Below are positions 40,691 through 52,015 of a stretch of 64,000 bases of DNA, one piece after another. Numbering within the stretch: the stretch's first letter is position 1; every line of letters begins with the position of its first letter. The notes under the pieces were generated by a model. The model made no database searches. It was given only the letters and a program-made list of their open reading frames with translations, and had not been told where the DNA came from. This stretch comes from Nephrocerus scutellatus (lineage: Eukaryota; Arthropoda; Insecta; Diptera; Pipunculidae): NCBI GenBank assembly GCA_947095585.1, contig OX352761.1, forward strand, positions 50,022,019-50,086,018, read 5' to 3'. Both the position numbers and the translations under genes were made by a program.

Positions 40691-41090
40691 CTGGATTTCC
40701 ATTTCCCAATCTTAAACAATTGCTCCATAGCATAAATATTTTTATGGTGAACATTTTTTTGATCAAAAATTTAAAAAAATCTAATAATAATAATAATTTA
40801 GTTTCCGGTTTAGTTTGTTAAATGATTATTCTTTTCGGATGCGTTTGCAGTTTGCTTTAAAATCATATTTTTTTCGTTACGTTTTCGTTTTCGAACGAAA
40901 TAGGTTCGAATCTCTGATTATAACACAAGTTTTACTTATAGTTTGTTTCCATATCATTATGCTATTTGTCAAATTAACTAGCGTGAAGTATTCTTTGTGT
41001 CGCTAGAAAGCATTAAAAAAATTTCGGCCGCTCCATTAAAATTGCGGAAATTCTTTGATTAAAATTACTAATAAAGCGATAAAATTGCAG

Positions 41091-41696
41091 GGGACGATCG
41101 GTCGAGGTGGCAGTTCTAGTATGCAGAATCAGTTTGGCCAGCATCAACAATCAGGTGTACAACCACAACAATTTGAATTACAACAAGCGGGACAGATGCT
41201 GCAGCAAACTGGACAGCAGCAAATGGCTCCACAGCAGATAGGACAACAGCACCTAAGTCAACAACAACAACCTCCTCCACCAGTAACACAAGCCTCAGGC
41301 GGCTTATTCTCTGGAGCAACAAGTTTACTCTCGGGTGCTACTTCGGCTGCCACTGGTGGTTTATTTGGTTCCAAACAACCACCAAAAAGTGATCAAGTAA
41401 ATCTACCAAGTGGTGCGCAGCCATTGCAGCAACAAACGACTGGGTTTGGTGGTTTATTTGGGGGAGGCAATCAGCAACAGCAGCAATCTAATCAACAACA
41501 ACAGCAGCAGCAACAACAAATAAATCCTCAAAGTCAGCAGCCACAACAACAACAGCAGACATCTGCACAACAAGGTCAGACTCAAGGACAAGGGCCTGGA
41601 TTTATGTCAAATATTAAAGGTATTGCTACCCCTGGTGGAGAAATATTGTCTAAAGGTAAAGATTTATTTTTTGGAAAGTTTGGTTTTGGTAAATAA
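41091..41696 (+). CDS. Host gene, terminal coding exon with Gln-rich C-terminus
   Basis: After a TTGCAG acceptor, 201 codons to TAA at 41694-41696. The sequence opens GTIGRGGSSSMQNQFGQHQQ, has long Gln runs, two Gly/Phe patches (GGLFSGATSLLSGATSAATG, TGFGGLFGGGNQQQ) and a compact non-repetitive end FMSNIKGIATPGGEILSKGK then DLFFGKFGFGK. The strongly biased, stop-free composition and preserved ending argue for a real protein, not a transposon. I do not recognise the gene. The end with alternating small and basic residues may be an interaction motif; that is inference. Confidence 0.75.
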   Translation, partial: GTIGRGGSSSMQNQFGQHQQSGVQPQQFELQQAGQMLQQTGQQQMAPQQIGQQHLSQQQQPPPPVTQASGGLFSGATSLLSGATSAATGGLFGSKQPPKSDQVNLPSGAQPLQQQTTGFGGLFGGGNQQQQQSNQQQQQQQQQINPQSQQPQQQQQTSAQQGQTQGQGPGFMSNIKGIATPGGEILSKGKDLFFGKFGFGK

Positions 41697-41920
41697 CCTC
41701 GGGTATTTTATAAGTTTTACATATTGAAAGCAGTAATATATTGTATAAAAAAATTTATATACATATATATCAATGTCGTTAAAAAAAATATGTTAAATAA
41801 ATGCAGTAGTTAATGATATCATTATTATGCATCAATCAAATATTCAATACATGTATAAATAATAAAAATATTTGTTACACGCACACTGTTAAATACGCTA
41901 TCTTTGCTGACTCAGTATAA
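41697..41920 (+). other. 3' UTR of the host gene
   Basis: AT-rich. AATAAA at 41796-41801 is the first good polyadenylation signal, about 100 bp after the stop; more AT-rich signals follow near 41860 and 41980. Confidence 0.5.
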
Positions 41921-43370
41921 ATATATTAAATGTAACAATGATTCAATTAAATATATATATAATGTATATATATATAGATTGCAATAAAATAAACACCGTT
42001 CAATATGTTATGCTTTACTAGGAGCCCCTAGCGCGGATCACACTAAAACCCAAGATCCCCAAACACCAGCACTCCGTTCCCACTACCCCAACTAACCCCA
42101 ACCAACCACCATCCCAACAACAACACAACAAACACCTACCCCCAAATCTCCTCAGTTAAAAAGGACATAAAAAAGATGTAGTGTGAGTCGCGTAAGGACT
42201 TTAGATGATGCATCGAAATTAAATATAAAATTAATATGAAACGTGTGTGTCGACTTTAACACCGTAAGAATTGTCTATTAGAATTTCGCCAACAAACTAC
42301 TACGCTCAGTCCATCGGTTCCCGTACGATCATTGACATTAAGCAGCGTTCGGGTCGGTTAGTACTTATATTTGGGAGCCACCGTTGCATTAAAAAAAACG
42401 GACCACCCGTTGCTTCATTCAGTTGTGCTTGTATATTATTATTATATAGATTGAAAAGAGTAAACCTTCCAAATCTCAACTGTGGAGTACGTTTTTGAGG
42501 GTTTGGGCGCCAATAATGTGACCCTCCAACCTGTTACACGCTTAGCATGCATTGGTATCTCTATGACAAGACGTGGGTTTTATTATTTATTATTTGCAAA
42601 TAATATATTAAATTAAAAACCTTAATAATCCTGCAATCGTCCATTAAGTTTTTGTAGCTCCTTCTTGTCTTGAAGCAACTGATTAGTTCCTATTTGATGT
42701 GTTCCCAGAGAAACGTTCCTCCCAAACGCTGTATTGATGGTCTTGTAGTTTCATTACACCTGTTGTGTTATTTAAAAAAAAAATATTTTCCTAGTCCCTT
42801 CAACTCGGAATAAAACAATTAAAATATTTATTATTCAAATTTATAATTTATTCAGATTTATATAAAATCCCTTAACACTGGTGGGGAGAACTCTACCTGT
42901 CCTCTGATTATTAGCTTTGCCCTTCGGGTTCGCAATAAGTCAAAAATGTCAATGAATTAGGTATTCTTTGTTTATTTTTTATGATTTACGGGGTTCTTGC
43001 GGTAAGAATTTTGTTTACGGTTTTTACGCGGTTTACTTAAAGGGAAATAGTGCTTAATATTTATAAGATAGTAAAGCGAGCTTCTCAGCTCGCCATATAA
43101 ATAATTGTAATTCAGTCTAAGCACTGAATTATCTTAAAAGCCCAATACTAACCATTTAATTCAGAAAATTCGTAAACATTTTTTTGGTGAATTTTTTTTC
43201 TGTGAGAAAGAAAAATGTTTTCTTTTTTTTTTTTGGAAAAATTTTTATTTTTTAAAAACCTTTAATTTTTTGAAAAAAAAACTTTTTTTTAAAAAAAAAC
43301 TTTATTTTAAAAAAAAACTTCTTTAAAAAGAACTTCCTTTTTTTAAATTTTTTTTTTTTTTTTTAAATCT
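41921..43370. other. Mixed AT-rich DNA without recognised genes
   Basis: Includes a C-rich, G-poor stretch (42030-42150), an unassigned segment, and poly-A/poly-T runs at 43180-43370. The segment CTTTGCCCTTCGGGTTCGCA near 42930 recurs in the same orientation near 44170. Confidence 0.4.
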
Positions 43371-43374
43371 TTTT

Positions 43375-43640
43375 TTAAATTCTCTATCGACTTCGAATGC
43401 CCGTGGCTGGCGGACTGGCTGGCTGGTGATCAATTTTAACCCACTTCCCAAAACCCGATTTTATTGAAATTTTGGACACATGTATATTGCCGGTGACAAT
43501 ACTTTCTATTTCGGGCCTCCCGCTCCCACACAAATTTTTTCCCCGGCATCAGTTCTTTTGGTCATTAGAGAATTTACATGAACAATTTTAATTTTTGTGG
43601 GTTGTTTTTTTTTAAACTTTTTTTTTAATAAATTTAATTT
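43375..43640 (+). repeat. Dispersed 100-bp module with fixed edge
   Basis: Begins at AATTCTCTATCGACTTCGAA then TGCCCGTGGCTGGCGG and CCCACTTCCCAAAACCCGAT, ending GAGAATTTACATGAACAATT and a T-run. Confidence 0.75.
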
Positions 43641-44689
43641 TTTTACACGCGTCACAATTGTTTTAAAACTAGTCCCATTAAATTCTGACTGGTAAAAACC
43701 GAGATACAAACGAGATCATACCAAAAATTTTCCACCACTATAGACACACGAGCTAATCTATCTATTCTGCTATGCGAGTGACTATACACACCCGTGTATG
43801 TATATTTAGTTGAAACTCAGTATAAAGACTAATTTATCTTAGAAGCCTAATAGAACGTTAAATGTAGGTCTTTCATTCATAAGCGAGAGGTAATTAAGTA
43901 ATAAGCTCTTCTGAAATAGACTGATAAAACCACATTTTACTTTGCAAACGTTTAGGCTTAAAAAAAATCGATAGCGATGCATAGATTGATATTTTTTTCA
44001 CTTTTCTATGAATGAAAAAATTACGCCATCACAAGCCGAGCGCTAACCGTTTTAAAACAAGTGCCATCAAATTTTGACTGATAGAACCCGAGATATGCGA
44101 CACGAAAAACGTTCAAACGTTACAAACGTACATACGTTCGGTGAAAATTGTTCATGTCCTCTGAATATAATCTTCGCCCTTCGGGCTCGCAATAAATATT
44201 CCTAATAATATATATATTTATATTCTTGGGTTCGCATTAGATTATCTGAAAATCAGGGTGGTCTGCTAATGTTACCCATCCCTTATTAAGTTGGATACTA
44301 TCCTGAGAAATATAAAAATATAATTATAATAATAATAATTGCCAAATGGTGTTATTAAACTATTTTCATATTTCTTTTCCTATTTCAATATTTTTTATTT
44401 ATGAATTAATATTGTTATTAAATTTAAAACATATTAGTAATAATAGGGCTGTTGTATGTGGTGAGGAGGGGGGTATCTCAAGGTGGGGCTTGAAGGGTCT
44501 TGATGGTCAGTTTGGGAGAGGGTAGTGTGGTGGGACATCCAGACAACGCTGGGTATTTCAGCAAGTAATATATTAATTAAATGAACGATTTTAGGAAAGA
44601 AAATCATGGATAGTAAGATTGATGTTGAAGGTAGATAGTTGAGCTACGGGAAAAACCGGAATTGTGGGATATGCCACAAAAAATACAAA
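43641..44689. other. AT-rich DNA with degenerate duplications
   Basis: GTTTTAAAACTAGTCCCATT (43660) and a related segment near 44055 are direct repeats, as are AATTTATCTTAGAAGCCTAA (43830) and a copy near 43130. No gene seen. Confidence 0.4.
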
Positions 44690-45450
44690 GATTACCACAA
44701 AAATAAAAAAAACAACCCATACAAATTTCGTGTAAATTCTCTAACCGGAGATACATATGTGCAAATTTTGAATAATATCGGGTTACTTTTTAAATAAAAA
44801 TTTTGGGAGCCCGCCGACCCCGGGGCCCGATCATTCCAAAATTTTTACAAAATTGTTGTCCTTTGGAGATACACATATGTTTTAAATTCGAAGAAAATCG
44901 GGCTTATTTTAAATAATTTATATGGGCCTCAGGAGCCCGAACATTTTTTACATTTCATACATTTTACATAAAGTTTTGTCCATGGAGATATACAGGTTAA
45001 ATATAAAATCGGGTTCATTTTTAAAAAAATTATATGAACACCTCTCGGGCCTCAGGGCCCCATCACTTCAAAAATGTTTGTCAATCGGATATACACAGGT
45101 GTTTAAAATTTAAAGAAAATCGGGATATTTGAAAAAGTTATATGGGCACCCCTCGAACCTCAGGGTCCGATTACTCCAAAATTTTTACAAAAAGTTTTGT
45201 CCATCGGAGGTACACATGTGTACAAAATTTGAAGAAAATCGGGTCAATTTTTAAAAACATAATATAATCACCCCTAAACCTCTCGGGCCTCAGGGCCCAT
45301 AATTTCTATTGAAAGTGTTGTCATCGGAAATACACATTTGTGCAAAGTTTCAGTTAAATCGGGCTTTGGGAAGGGAGTTAAAATTGATCGCAAGATTCCA
45401 CGACAAACAAACAAACACACGGGCACGCGAAGTTAATATAAAGAATTTAA
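44690..45450 (-). repeat. Tandem array of the dispersed 100-bp module, about seven units
   Basis: The longest array in the window. Units carry GTTGTCCATCGGAGGTACAC, AAATTTGAAGAAAATCGGGT and CCTCGGGCCTCAGGGCCC-like GC blocks, and end at the fixed edge GGGCACGCGAAGTTAATATA. Confidence 0.88.
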
Positions 45451-45454
45451 AAAG

Positions 45455-45720
45455 GAATCATGGCTGGAAGTTTGCCGATGTCTATTCGATGGATTTGATC
45501 TAGAAGAAAATAAATTAAACAACTTTTCTACTTAAAAGTATTCCAAATGTGCATTCGACATGTCACCGGGCCAGAGTCAGACGATAGTTAAAAATTCTAC
45601 AAAAACATAATATGCTGTCGAGTGGTCAAAAGCAGCTCGTGTGACAACAATGAAATTCTTCCCGGGCGCGCGGCGCTATTTTGGAGCTCGTGTGGCATTA
45701 GCCTTTGTGAGGTTAATTGG
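45455..45720 (+). repeat. Head segment of the module-bearing element, copy 1
   Basis: Contains AATCATGGCTGGAAGTTTGC, GGATTTGATCTAGAAGAAAA and GCATTCGACATGTCACCGGG. Its reverse complement is at 55275-55555, also directly adjacent to a module array. Confidence 0.8.
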
Positions 45721-45799
45721 CGAGACAGCAGAAATAATTTAAAACGTTATTATTGCTTACATTAAAACATTTAAATTATAAGGAAAATTAGTTGATTTT

Positions 45800-46165
45800 G
45801 TAGCAGACTAATGTTAATGCTAATGTCAATTTCGTAAGCATATAATTATACAGGTTTGTCCGAAAAGATGTTACTACCCATATGGTACAGTTAAATTTTT
45901 GATTGTCCAAAAAGATGTTCCACCCGTATGGTGCAACTTAATTTTAAGTTGTCTAAAAATATGTTGCCACCCATATGGTACAACTTCCCATATATATTAG
46001 AAAACCGGAAAAATGTCCATGGTATTCCTGAAAATGACTGGTAACAAAATGATGTGTCGTACGTCCATAATGCTGTCAGTACAGCAGCACACAAAATAAT
46101 TCCATTCGATTTGGACACGATAGTTTTTAAAATATATTTACATTTTAGTTCCTGTTTGTAGTTGT
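45800..46165 (+). repeat. Direct repeat flanking the Harbinger/BEL block, left
   Basis: Starts AGCAGACTAATGTTAATGCT, contains several GTTGTCTAAAAATATGTTGC and ACCCATATGGTACAACTTCC phrases, and ends TTTACATTTTAGTTCCTGT. The same sequence in the same orientation is at 54735-55040. Confidence 0.85.
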
Positions 46166-46705
46166 TGTTGGGTCTACTAGTATTGAGCAAGGTTCTTATA
46201 CCTTGACAATAGTTGATGATAATGGTACATAAACCAGTATCACCAATTAGACTAGCAACTTTTGTTAGTGTTACCCTGTGAATGCGAAATATTCACCCCT
46301 ATTGCGATTGTCACGTCGATCATCAATCGACACGACTCTGTTGAGTCGTGTTAATTTTAATTTCGTATTGCGTAACTAAATCGAATCAAAAGTATTGCCA
46401 CATTAACATTAGATGTATTTGGTGTTATTGTGAATTTTTTCGATAACTTTTCAGTGTCAAATTTCTAAAATATTCTCATTGCTCAGATTAATTATTGTGT
46501 TATTTATTTACTTAAATATATATAAAAAGAAAACAGTTAAAATATGAATTCAATAGAATTGTTTTTTGTTGAACATGATAATAGGTTAGAGAAAATTGAA
46601 ATTACATAATTGAAGATTATTAAGGCAAGTAAGTGTTTTATTGCATATTTGTTTAGTTTTTGGTATCGATGTGTTATAATAAAACCCTAATTTAGTTTTA
46701 GAAAT

Positions 46706-47779
46706 TTGTTCCGACTTTCCAAAAGCGCATTTAAAGATTTATTGGATTATCTAAATCATAAGTTGAAAGAAATGAAACGATCATCGGCAGTTCCGAACAT
46801 TTTAAAACTTGCCGCAGCACTAAGATTTTTTTCCGAAGGACCATATCAGAAAGGTGTGGGAAATGACTTCAACTTAGGATTAGCACAACCGACGTTTTCT
46901 TTAATTTTTAAAGAAATTGTTAATTTATTGGAGACACACATATGTCCAAAATGGATACAGTTTGAATATTCAGACGAAGAAAATAGGGCAGTGAAAATGT
47001 ATTTCTACGACCGATGTCGAATACCTGGCGTGATAGGATGCGTGGATGGGACGCACATAAAAATAATAAGTCCAATAATAATAAGAATGCAGACACAGCA
47101 TCTATATTATAACAGGAAATGGTTCCACAGCATCAATGCAATGCTAGTAAATACCTTAAGAAAAACGGTTACTTTTGATATTAATCTTTTTTGTTATTAC
47201 ACGTCTGCGATCATCAGATGAAGTTTCGTTATGTCGATGCAAAGCACCCTGGTGCTTCCCACGATTCCATGATTTGGAAACTGTCAAACGCAAAAAATAT
47301 TCTGAAAACCATGCATTTACCTGCATGGCTACTCGGTAACTTGGCATAACAAAGATTTAAAAAAAGTATAAAAAGGAATTTTTATTTCTGTATACTAACC
47401 CCTTAAAAGGTGATGCGGGGTATATGTTAGATACAATTTTGCTGACCCCATTTCGTGAAGCTGTCGGAACAAATCAGACGAATAAAAAAACATTCCATCG
47501 GAAGAAACATAGTAGAGCGAGCCATAGGTGTTTTGAAATCCAGATTCAGGTGTTTATTGGGCGCGAGACAATAGCACTACTCTCCGGAAAAGGTCACAAA
47601 AATAGCAAATATATGTGTAGCCTCGCACAATATTTGCATTAGTTATAAAATAGAATTAGCCGATGAAGTTTTAATAGATTGTGAAGATAGGGTTATTGAA
47701 TTAGGTGAGGAAGATAGTGAATCAGGTTCACATAGGCAAGCAGTCAATTTGCGAAATAAAATTGCCGATTCTTTATAAA
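46706..47779 (+). pseudogene. Harbinger transposase, frameshifted
   Basis: FRLSKSAFKDLLDYL opens the domain; GVIGCVDGTHIKI carries the first catalytic Asp; YYNRKWFHSINAML follows. Then the frame shifts at about 47170-47230; KGDAGYMLD near 47415 carries the second Asp, and in a further frame VERAIGVLKSRFRCLLG near 47510 carries the Glu. All three catalytic residues survive but in different frames. The open end reads VIELGEEDSESGSHRQ to a stop at 47779. Confidence 0.85.
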
Positions 47780-48099
47780 AATACAACTTGTTTTATTTCA
47801 GTTTAATTCAACATAAGCAAAAAAAATATTTAATTAAGTTTATTACATAAAAATGAAAATTTATCACCAGTTCATAGAAACTTTTGTGTGCAACTTTTTA
47901 TTTTCTAATTTTCTCTCTCTTGCATCTCTAATTGCAGTTTCTGCATTTCTAATAATTGTACTTTTAATTTTAATTTGTCATTCCTGTTCCGCTGTTTGTG
48001 AGCTAAATCTTCTTTGTAAAGCCTAAGCTTTTCGGCATTCATTTCCACATTCTTAATCATTTTATTTTTTCTTTCTTTAAGTCATAAATTTTTCTTGAA

Positions 48100-48720
48100 C
48101 GTTTTGAAACCTCCCGCAAATGGTTACTGACGTCCTCTAAACCACTGTATTATACAGATTTTCTTGTATTTTTGTCTGATTTTTTAACAGCTGGAGCCTT
48201 TCAGAATCAGTGGACAATTTCTCTCTGTTGTGTTTTTTATTTTGATTCTTCTCTTTGTTTTGTTCAGAAACAGGTTCTGGTGTCACGAATAGGTCGTCTT
48301 CGACTTCTTGATGCTCAGGAAATAAATCAACAACCACTGGATTGGTATGCTCTCCTGTAGTGACAATTATTGAATTTGTTTCACCGCCCAGGTGGATTTA
48401 CTGACAAATTTATATTTAACATATCTGCCACACCTTCCCTTAATAGTGTCAACACGACTAATGTATTACGGCCTCCTCCCATTTTGCTCATTTCGGCTTT
48501 GTTCCAAGCTAACTTCTTTTCGCTTTAAATTTTAAATCTGTTCAAACCTAAAAAATGCTTAGATTAATAAGCCTGTTTTTAATTTACGTTAATCTTTAAA
48601 CTGTACACTTACCTTCATCTAGCCATTTGCATCTCGCGTTGGAGGTCCTAATATATTTTATCATCTCCCAACGACTTTTAGTGTCAGATTTTATATCTGA
48701 GACAGATTTAGTCATCCCAC
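48100..48720 (-). pseudogene. Harbinger second gene, Myb/SANT-type DNA-binding remnant
   Basis: Minus strand SVSDIKSDTKSRWEMIKYIR is the end of a Myb/SANT-like domain of the kind found in the accessory protein of Harbinger elements. A GTAAGT donor follows at about 48612 and a plausible acceptor near 48550. Downstream come NKAEMSKMGGGRNTL and an acidic/Lys-rich tail, with stops. The role of the family is to carry the transposase to the nucleus and ends of the element. Confidence 0.65.
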
Positions 48721-48831
48721 GCGCAATATCTAAATTTTGCTGATCGACACCTGTCAATCGAAATCGACAATCATAATGCAATTTTTTTGCAACGTCGACA
48801 TATCGACATCGACGTGACAATCGCAATAGGG

Positions 48832-49400
48832 CTGAATGAGCGAAAGTCCAGAACGGCGATTTGAATAAAACTCTTACAAATTCTTGATTGAATGACAATT
48901 TATTTCATTTATTCAGAGCAGAGCAGAGCTTATATACTGTGATTTCTTATCGTAAGCATGGATTCGTTGAGTACAGTGCTAGCATAGCCCAGACAACTCG
49001 AACGGATGTTTCCCATGAAAAAGTGCTAAATTTAGAATTTCGAAAACCGAATAACAAATGAATGCACACGTCATCGGTGTGCACCGAACGTGGGAAAAGA
49101 TAATAAAATATGATAACACGAGTAATTCAGCATATTGCATATTGCATATCAGCACTGCACTGATCGTGAGAATGCAGATTACTTCAAAGTATAACGTCAG
49201 CACATTGCACTGTTCGTGTGAAAAACTACCTACAAAGATAATTCAACTTAGTAATAAGATAATATTTTGTTACATTAAGAAATATGTGCATATGTCTATT
49301 TTGAGTTTTAAGTTTTATTAATCTAAGTAAGGAAATATGTGCAATGTGTGCATTTTAAGTTTTATTAATCTAAGTAAGGGAATATACTACTCTAAGTATC
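48832..49400. other. Unassigned AT-rich segment
   Basis: Contains a short direct duplication, AGTTTTATTAATCTAAGTAA at about 49310 and 49358. No gene recognised. Confidence 0.4.
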
Positions 49401-49784
49401 AACATTCTCCGCGCCTTGAACTACTCAAATATGAACGGTAAAGTTGTCCCTTCAGATGGTCCTAGTCGCTGGGTGTGTTGTGATGGTCGTTTCTTGTTGT
49501 CGACGACGTTGTATGTTAGTCCAGATCTTGTAGCTCAAGCTGATCAGGCAGCAGAAGACAGCGATGTATCCAATCGCAGATGGACATCATGGGCTTGTGT
49601 TTGATGCAGCGATTCATTAAGTTGTTGTTGTGTGATGAACTCTTGGATCTTTTCGTCTGACTGTCCTGAATATTCTATCGTATGGTGAAAGGATTATTCG
49701 GGAATGCGGGTATTCAGCTGGAATAGACGTTGTGCCCATGGATGGCAACTAAATCGTGTTTAACGGTGCAGTCCACCGGAATGG

Positions 49785-50228
49785 TTATAATGAGACACTT
49801 GAGACACGTTCCTTTGGCAAACGACGTTCCACAGAATTTTGTTTCGTAAGGAAAATCCACTGATTTGAATTTCTGATCTGATCTTTATCTGTCATGACTC
49901 GGCATAGTGTTTTGAGCTTGATGCAGCCTTCTCTTACTAGGTTCAAGTTGTTTCGGTAGGGCTTCAGGTCGTAATAAACCACTAAGTTCCATTCATCCGA
50001 AATGATATGCGCGTTTCCTAAGTTTTCGAAATGGATTCCGAGAGTACAGTTGAATTGGAGTATTTTTACTTCAGACCCCATGACTATTGGTAATAGAAAC
50101 GAAAGGAGTAAGAGACTCGGTAATGTAACGAGAGGATTGTTTCGAATTTTCTTCTTCGGAGGTGCTTCTGCTTGAGGAAACTGTTCAGGATGTTTACCGA
50201 TGTACGGAGATGATGGCTTCAATTTCAA
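49785..50228 (-). pseudogene. Env-like ORF start of BEL element 2
   Basis: 147 residues. A strongly hydrophobic stretch VTLPSLLLLSFLLPIVMG at residues 33-50 looks like a signal or signal-anchor, followed by ILQFNCTLGIHFENLG with a possible glycosylation site and spaced cysteines. This resembles the N-terminus of env-like proteins in some BEL elements. The C-terminal membrane anchor is absent, so it is truncated. The first 34 residues overlap the integrase frame. Confidence 0.55.
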
Positions 50229-50742
50229 TCAACAGTGTTTCTAGATCTTCATAGGTCAATGATGCAGGTTCCACGCTGCGTTGTAAGAAATGTTTTGCCG
50301 ACTTTACCGCTGCTTCCCAAAGGCCTCCGAAATGGGGTGCCCTAGAAGGAATGAAATGAAATTCAATTCCTCTTGCTATGAATGCGTGGTGTATCTTCGT
50401 TCTTGCTTTGTCAGTGTAAATCATTTCGCTCAACTCTTGTAATTGATTCTTGGCGAGTTTTCTTGGAGAGTTGGTTGCGTTGTCACAATACAAGTGACGG
50501 CCATTACCTCGCCTTCCGATGAATCGTTTTATAGCTGCTATGAATCCCATGGTCGAGAGGTCCGTGACAAGTTTTAGATGAACTGCCTTTGATGCAAAGC
50601 AGCATACTGCAATGTATGTTTTTTGAAGATGCTTTCCCCTCACCTTAAAATGAGTCCTGAATGGTCCGCAAAAATCGACCCCAGCATTAACAAATGGCTG
50701 GTCTCTATGCGCAGGAAGATTTCCCATTATTTGCGTGAGCAA
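50194..50742 (-). CDS. Integrase core of BEL element 2
   Basis: PFVNAGVDFCGPF carries the first Asp, HLYCDNATNSPRKLA the second and FGGLWEAAVKSAKHFL the Glu. This is the BEL-type integrase signature. A zinc head piece lies upstream near 50760-50830, out of frame. Confidence 0.85.
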   Translation of the reverse strand: MLTQIMGNLPAHRDQPFVNAGVDFCGPFRTHFKVRGKHLQKTYIAVCCFASKAVHLKLVTDLSTMGFIAAIKRFIGRRGNGRHLYCDNATNSPRKLAKNQLQELSEMIYTDKARTKIHHAFIARGIEFHFIPSRAPHFGGLWEAAVKSAKHFLQRSVEPASLTYEDLETLLIEIEAIISVHR

Positions 50743-50881
50743 TTTTGGTTTTGACCTTGCACACTTGACGCAATTCTGTACGATTGATCGCGCTAATGTT
50801 TGCCTTTGATGGGCCAGAATTTCTGCCTAGTGATAGATAGCAGAGCTTGTGGATGTAGATTCTCGCGGTGAAGTGATGTCA

Positions 50882-51124
50882 TCAGTAACTTCGTGAACGG
50901 GTGTGAATAAGCAAATTTGTTTCGTAAGGTAGTGATGAGGCTTCCAGACGACCTCCTACTCCGATTGCGCCTCTATGATCAATGAAAGGAGATAAGCTTA
51001 CGATTGGGCTGTCCTTTGGGGTCTCTGCGAGTTGTTGTAGATGTCTTAAGTCCTTCTTGAACTCCTCACCCTGCATAATCTTTGTAATGCATATTAATGA
51101 CTTATTCATTTCCATCGGCTTCAA
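50882..51124 (-). pseudogene. RNase H to integrase linker of BEL element 2
   Basis: SPFIDHRGAIGVGGRLEASS is the conserved BEL block before the integrase zinc head (LRVGGRL type). Separated from the RNase H frame by a shift at about 51122. Confidence 0.75.
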
Positions 51125-51963
51125 GGTACCTGTATCTTCCTTTGGTTCCTTGTTCTTCGTGGCCCTCGATTAACTAATAAATCGGAGTACGTATGCGTAA
51201 ATGCGTTGAAGTAGGGCTCGGCTGTAGCTTCTAACACATGTTTTGTGATTCTGTTCTCGAAGTCGCATTCACCTTTAGTCGTGTATGTAGGGGGCCATGC
51301 GGATTCCAATCCGTGTAAGTATGGAGGTCCATAAAACCACAGATTGCATGATGCCAACGTCTCTGCCGGGATTTCACGCGAAAGTATGTCGGCCGGGTTG
51401 TCTCTGGATCGTACGTGTCGCCATTGTGGAGCTGATGAGAGCTCCTGGATCTTTGCTACGCGATAAGCGACGAAGGTTTGGAAGGATGACGACGATGAAT
51501 TAATCCATGCCAATGCTATTTCCGAGTCTGTCCACATATACGTTGAACATGCTTTGAATCCCAGGTCCTTTTTGATGCGATTGACCAATTCTGCTGCGAG
51601 TGTTGCTGCGCATAACTCCAGCCGAGGTGTAGTGAGTTTTTTTATTGGAGCCACCTTTGACTTGGCACATAGTAGTCGGACTATTATGATGTTGTCCTTA
51701 TTGACAGCTCTAATGTAAATCGCTGCGCTGTATGCCATTTCAGACGCATCTGCAAATGCATGAATCTGTACAAACTTTGGGATTCTGCGCGAAAATATAT
51801 GTCGATCAATCTTGACGTCCTTCAGATGCTTGAGCCCCTCGCGGAAATGCTTCCACTCCAATTGTAGTTCCTTAGAAAGAACAGCATCCCAATCAACTGC
51901 ATCCTTCCAGAGTTTTTGAAGAAACATTTTTGCTGGTACTATTATTGAACTTAAGAAACCCAA
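51121..51963 (-). CDS. RNase H region of BEL element 2
   Basis: 280 residues: GFLSSIIVPAKMFLQKLWKD (end of RT), VQIHAFADASEMAYSAAIYI, LTTPRLELCAATLAAELVNR, YMWTDSEIALAWINSSSSSF and HVRSRDNPADILSREI. Catalytic Asp and Glu positions are present. Just upstream the sequence joins directly to an earlier RT block, with the YVDD region missing. Confidence 0.88.
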   Translation of the reverse strand: MGFLSSIIVPAKMFLQKLWKDAVDWDAVLSKELQLEWKHFREGLKHLKDVKIDRHIFSRRIPKFVQIHAFADASEMAYSAAIYIRAVNKDNIIIVRLLCAKSKVAPIKKLTTPRLELCAATLAAELVNRIKKDLGFKACSTYMWTDSEIALAWINSSSSSFQTFVAYRVAKIQELSSAPQWRHVRSRDNPADILSREIPAETLASCNLWFYGPPYLHGLESAWPPTYTTKGECDFENRITKHVLEATAEPYFNAFTHTYSDLLVNRGPRRTRNQRKIQVP

Positions 51964-52015
51964 TGGATCGAATATGTGGATTCGTCATTTTCTAATTGTT
52001 TTAGACATCTTGTGG

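Larger units (their letters stand above)
35661..41090 (+). other. Host gene intron, 5.4 kb
   Basis: GTAAAT...TTGCAG. Contains a 311-bp MITE (35894-36204), long AT-rich stretches with no recognised feature (36210-38700), a LINE copy (38890-40690), and a C-rich duplicated segment (40460-40580). Confidence 0.6.
46297..48831. mobile_element. Harbinger (PIF) DNA transposon, decayed
   Basis: Inverted ends CCCTATTGCGATTGTCACGT then CGAT at 46297-46320 and 48808-48831 (24 bp perfect, a few more with one mismatch). Inside are a plus-strand HARBI1-type transposase (46706-47779) and a convergent minus-strand Myb/SANT-type protein (48100-48720), the usual two-gene design. A 3-bp TWA-type target duplication could not be recognised. 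Confidence 0.88.

Noticed and set aside
41116..41322. Minus-strand Val-rich frame opposite the host exon
   Set aside because: Antisense shadow of the Gln-rich coding sequence.
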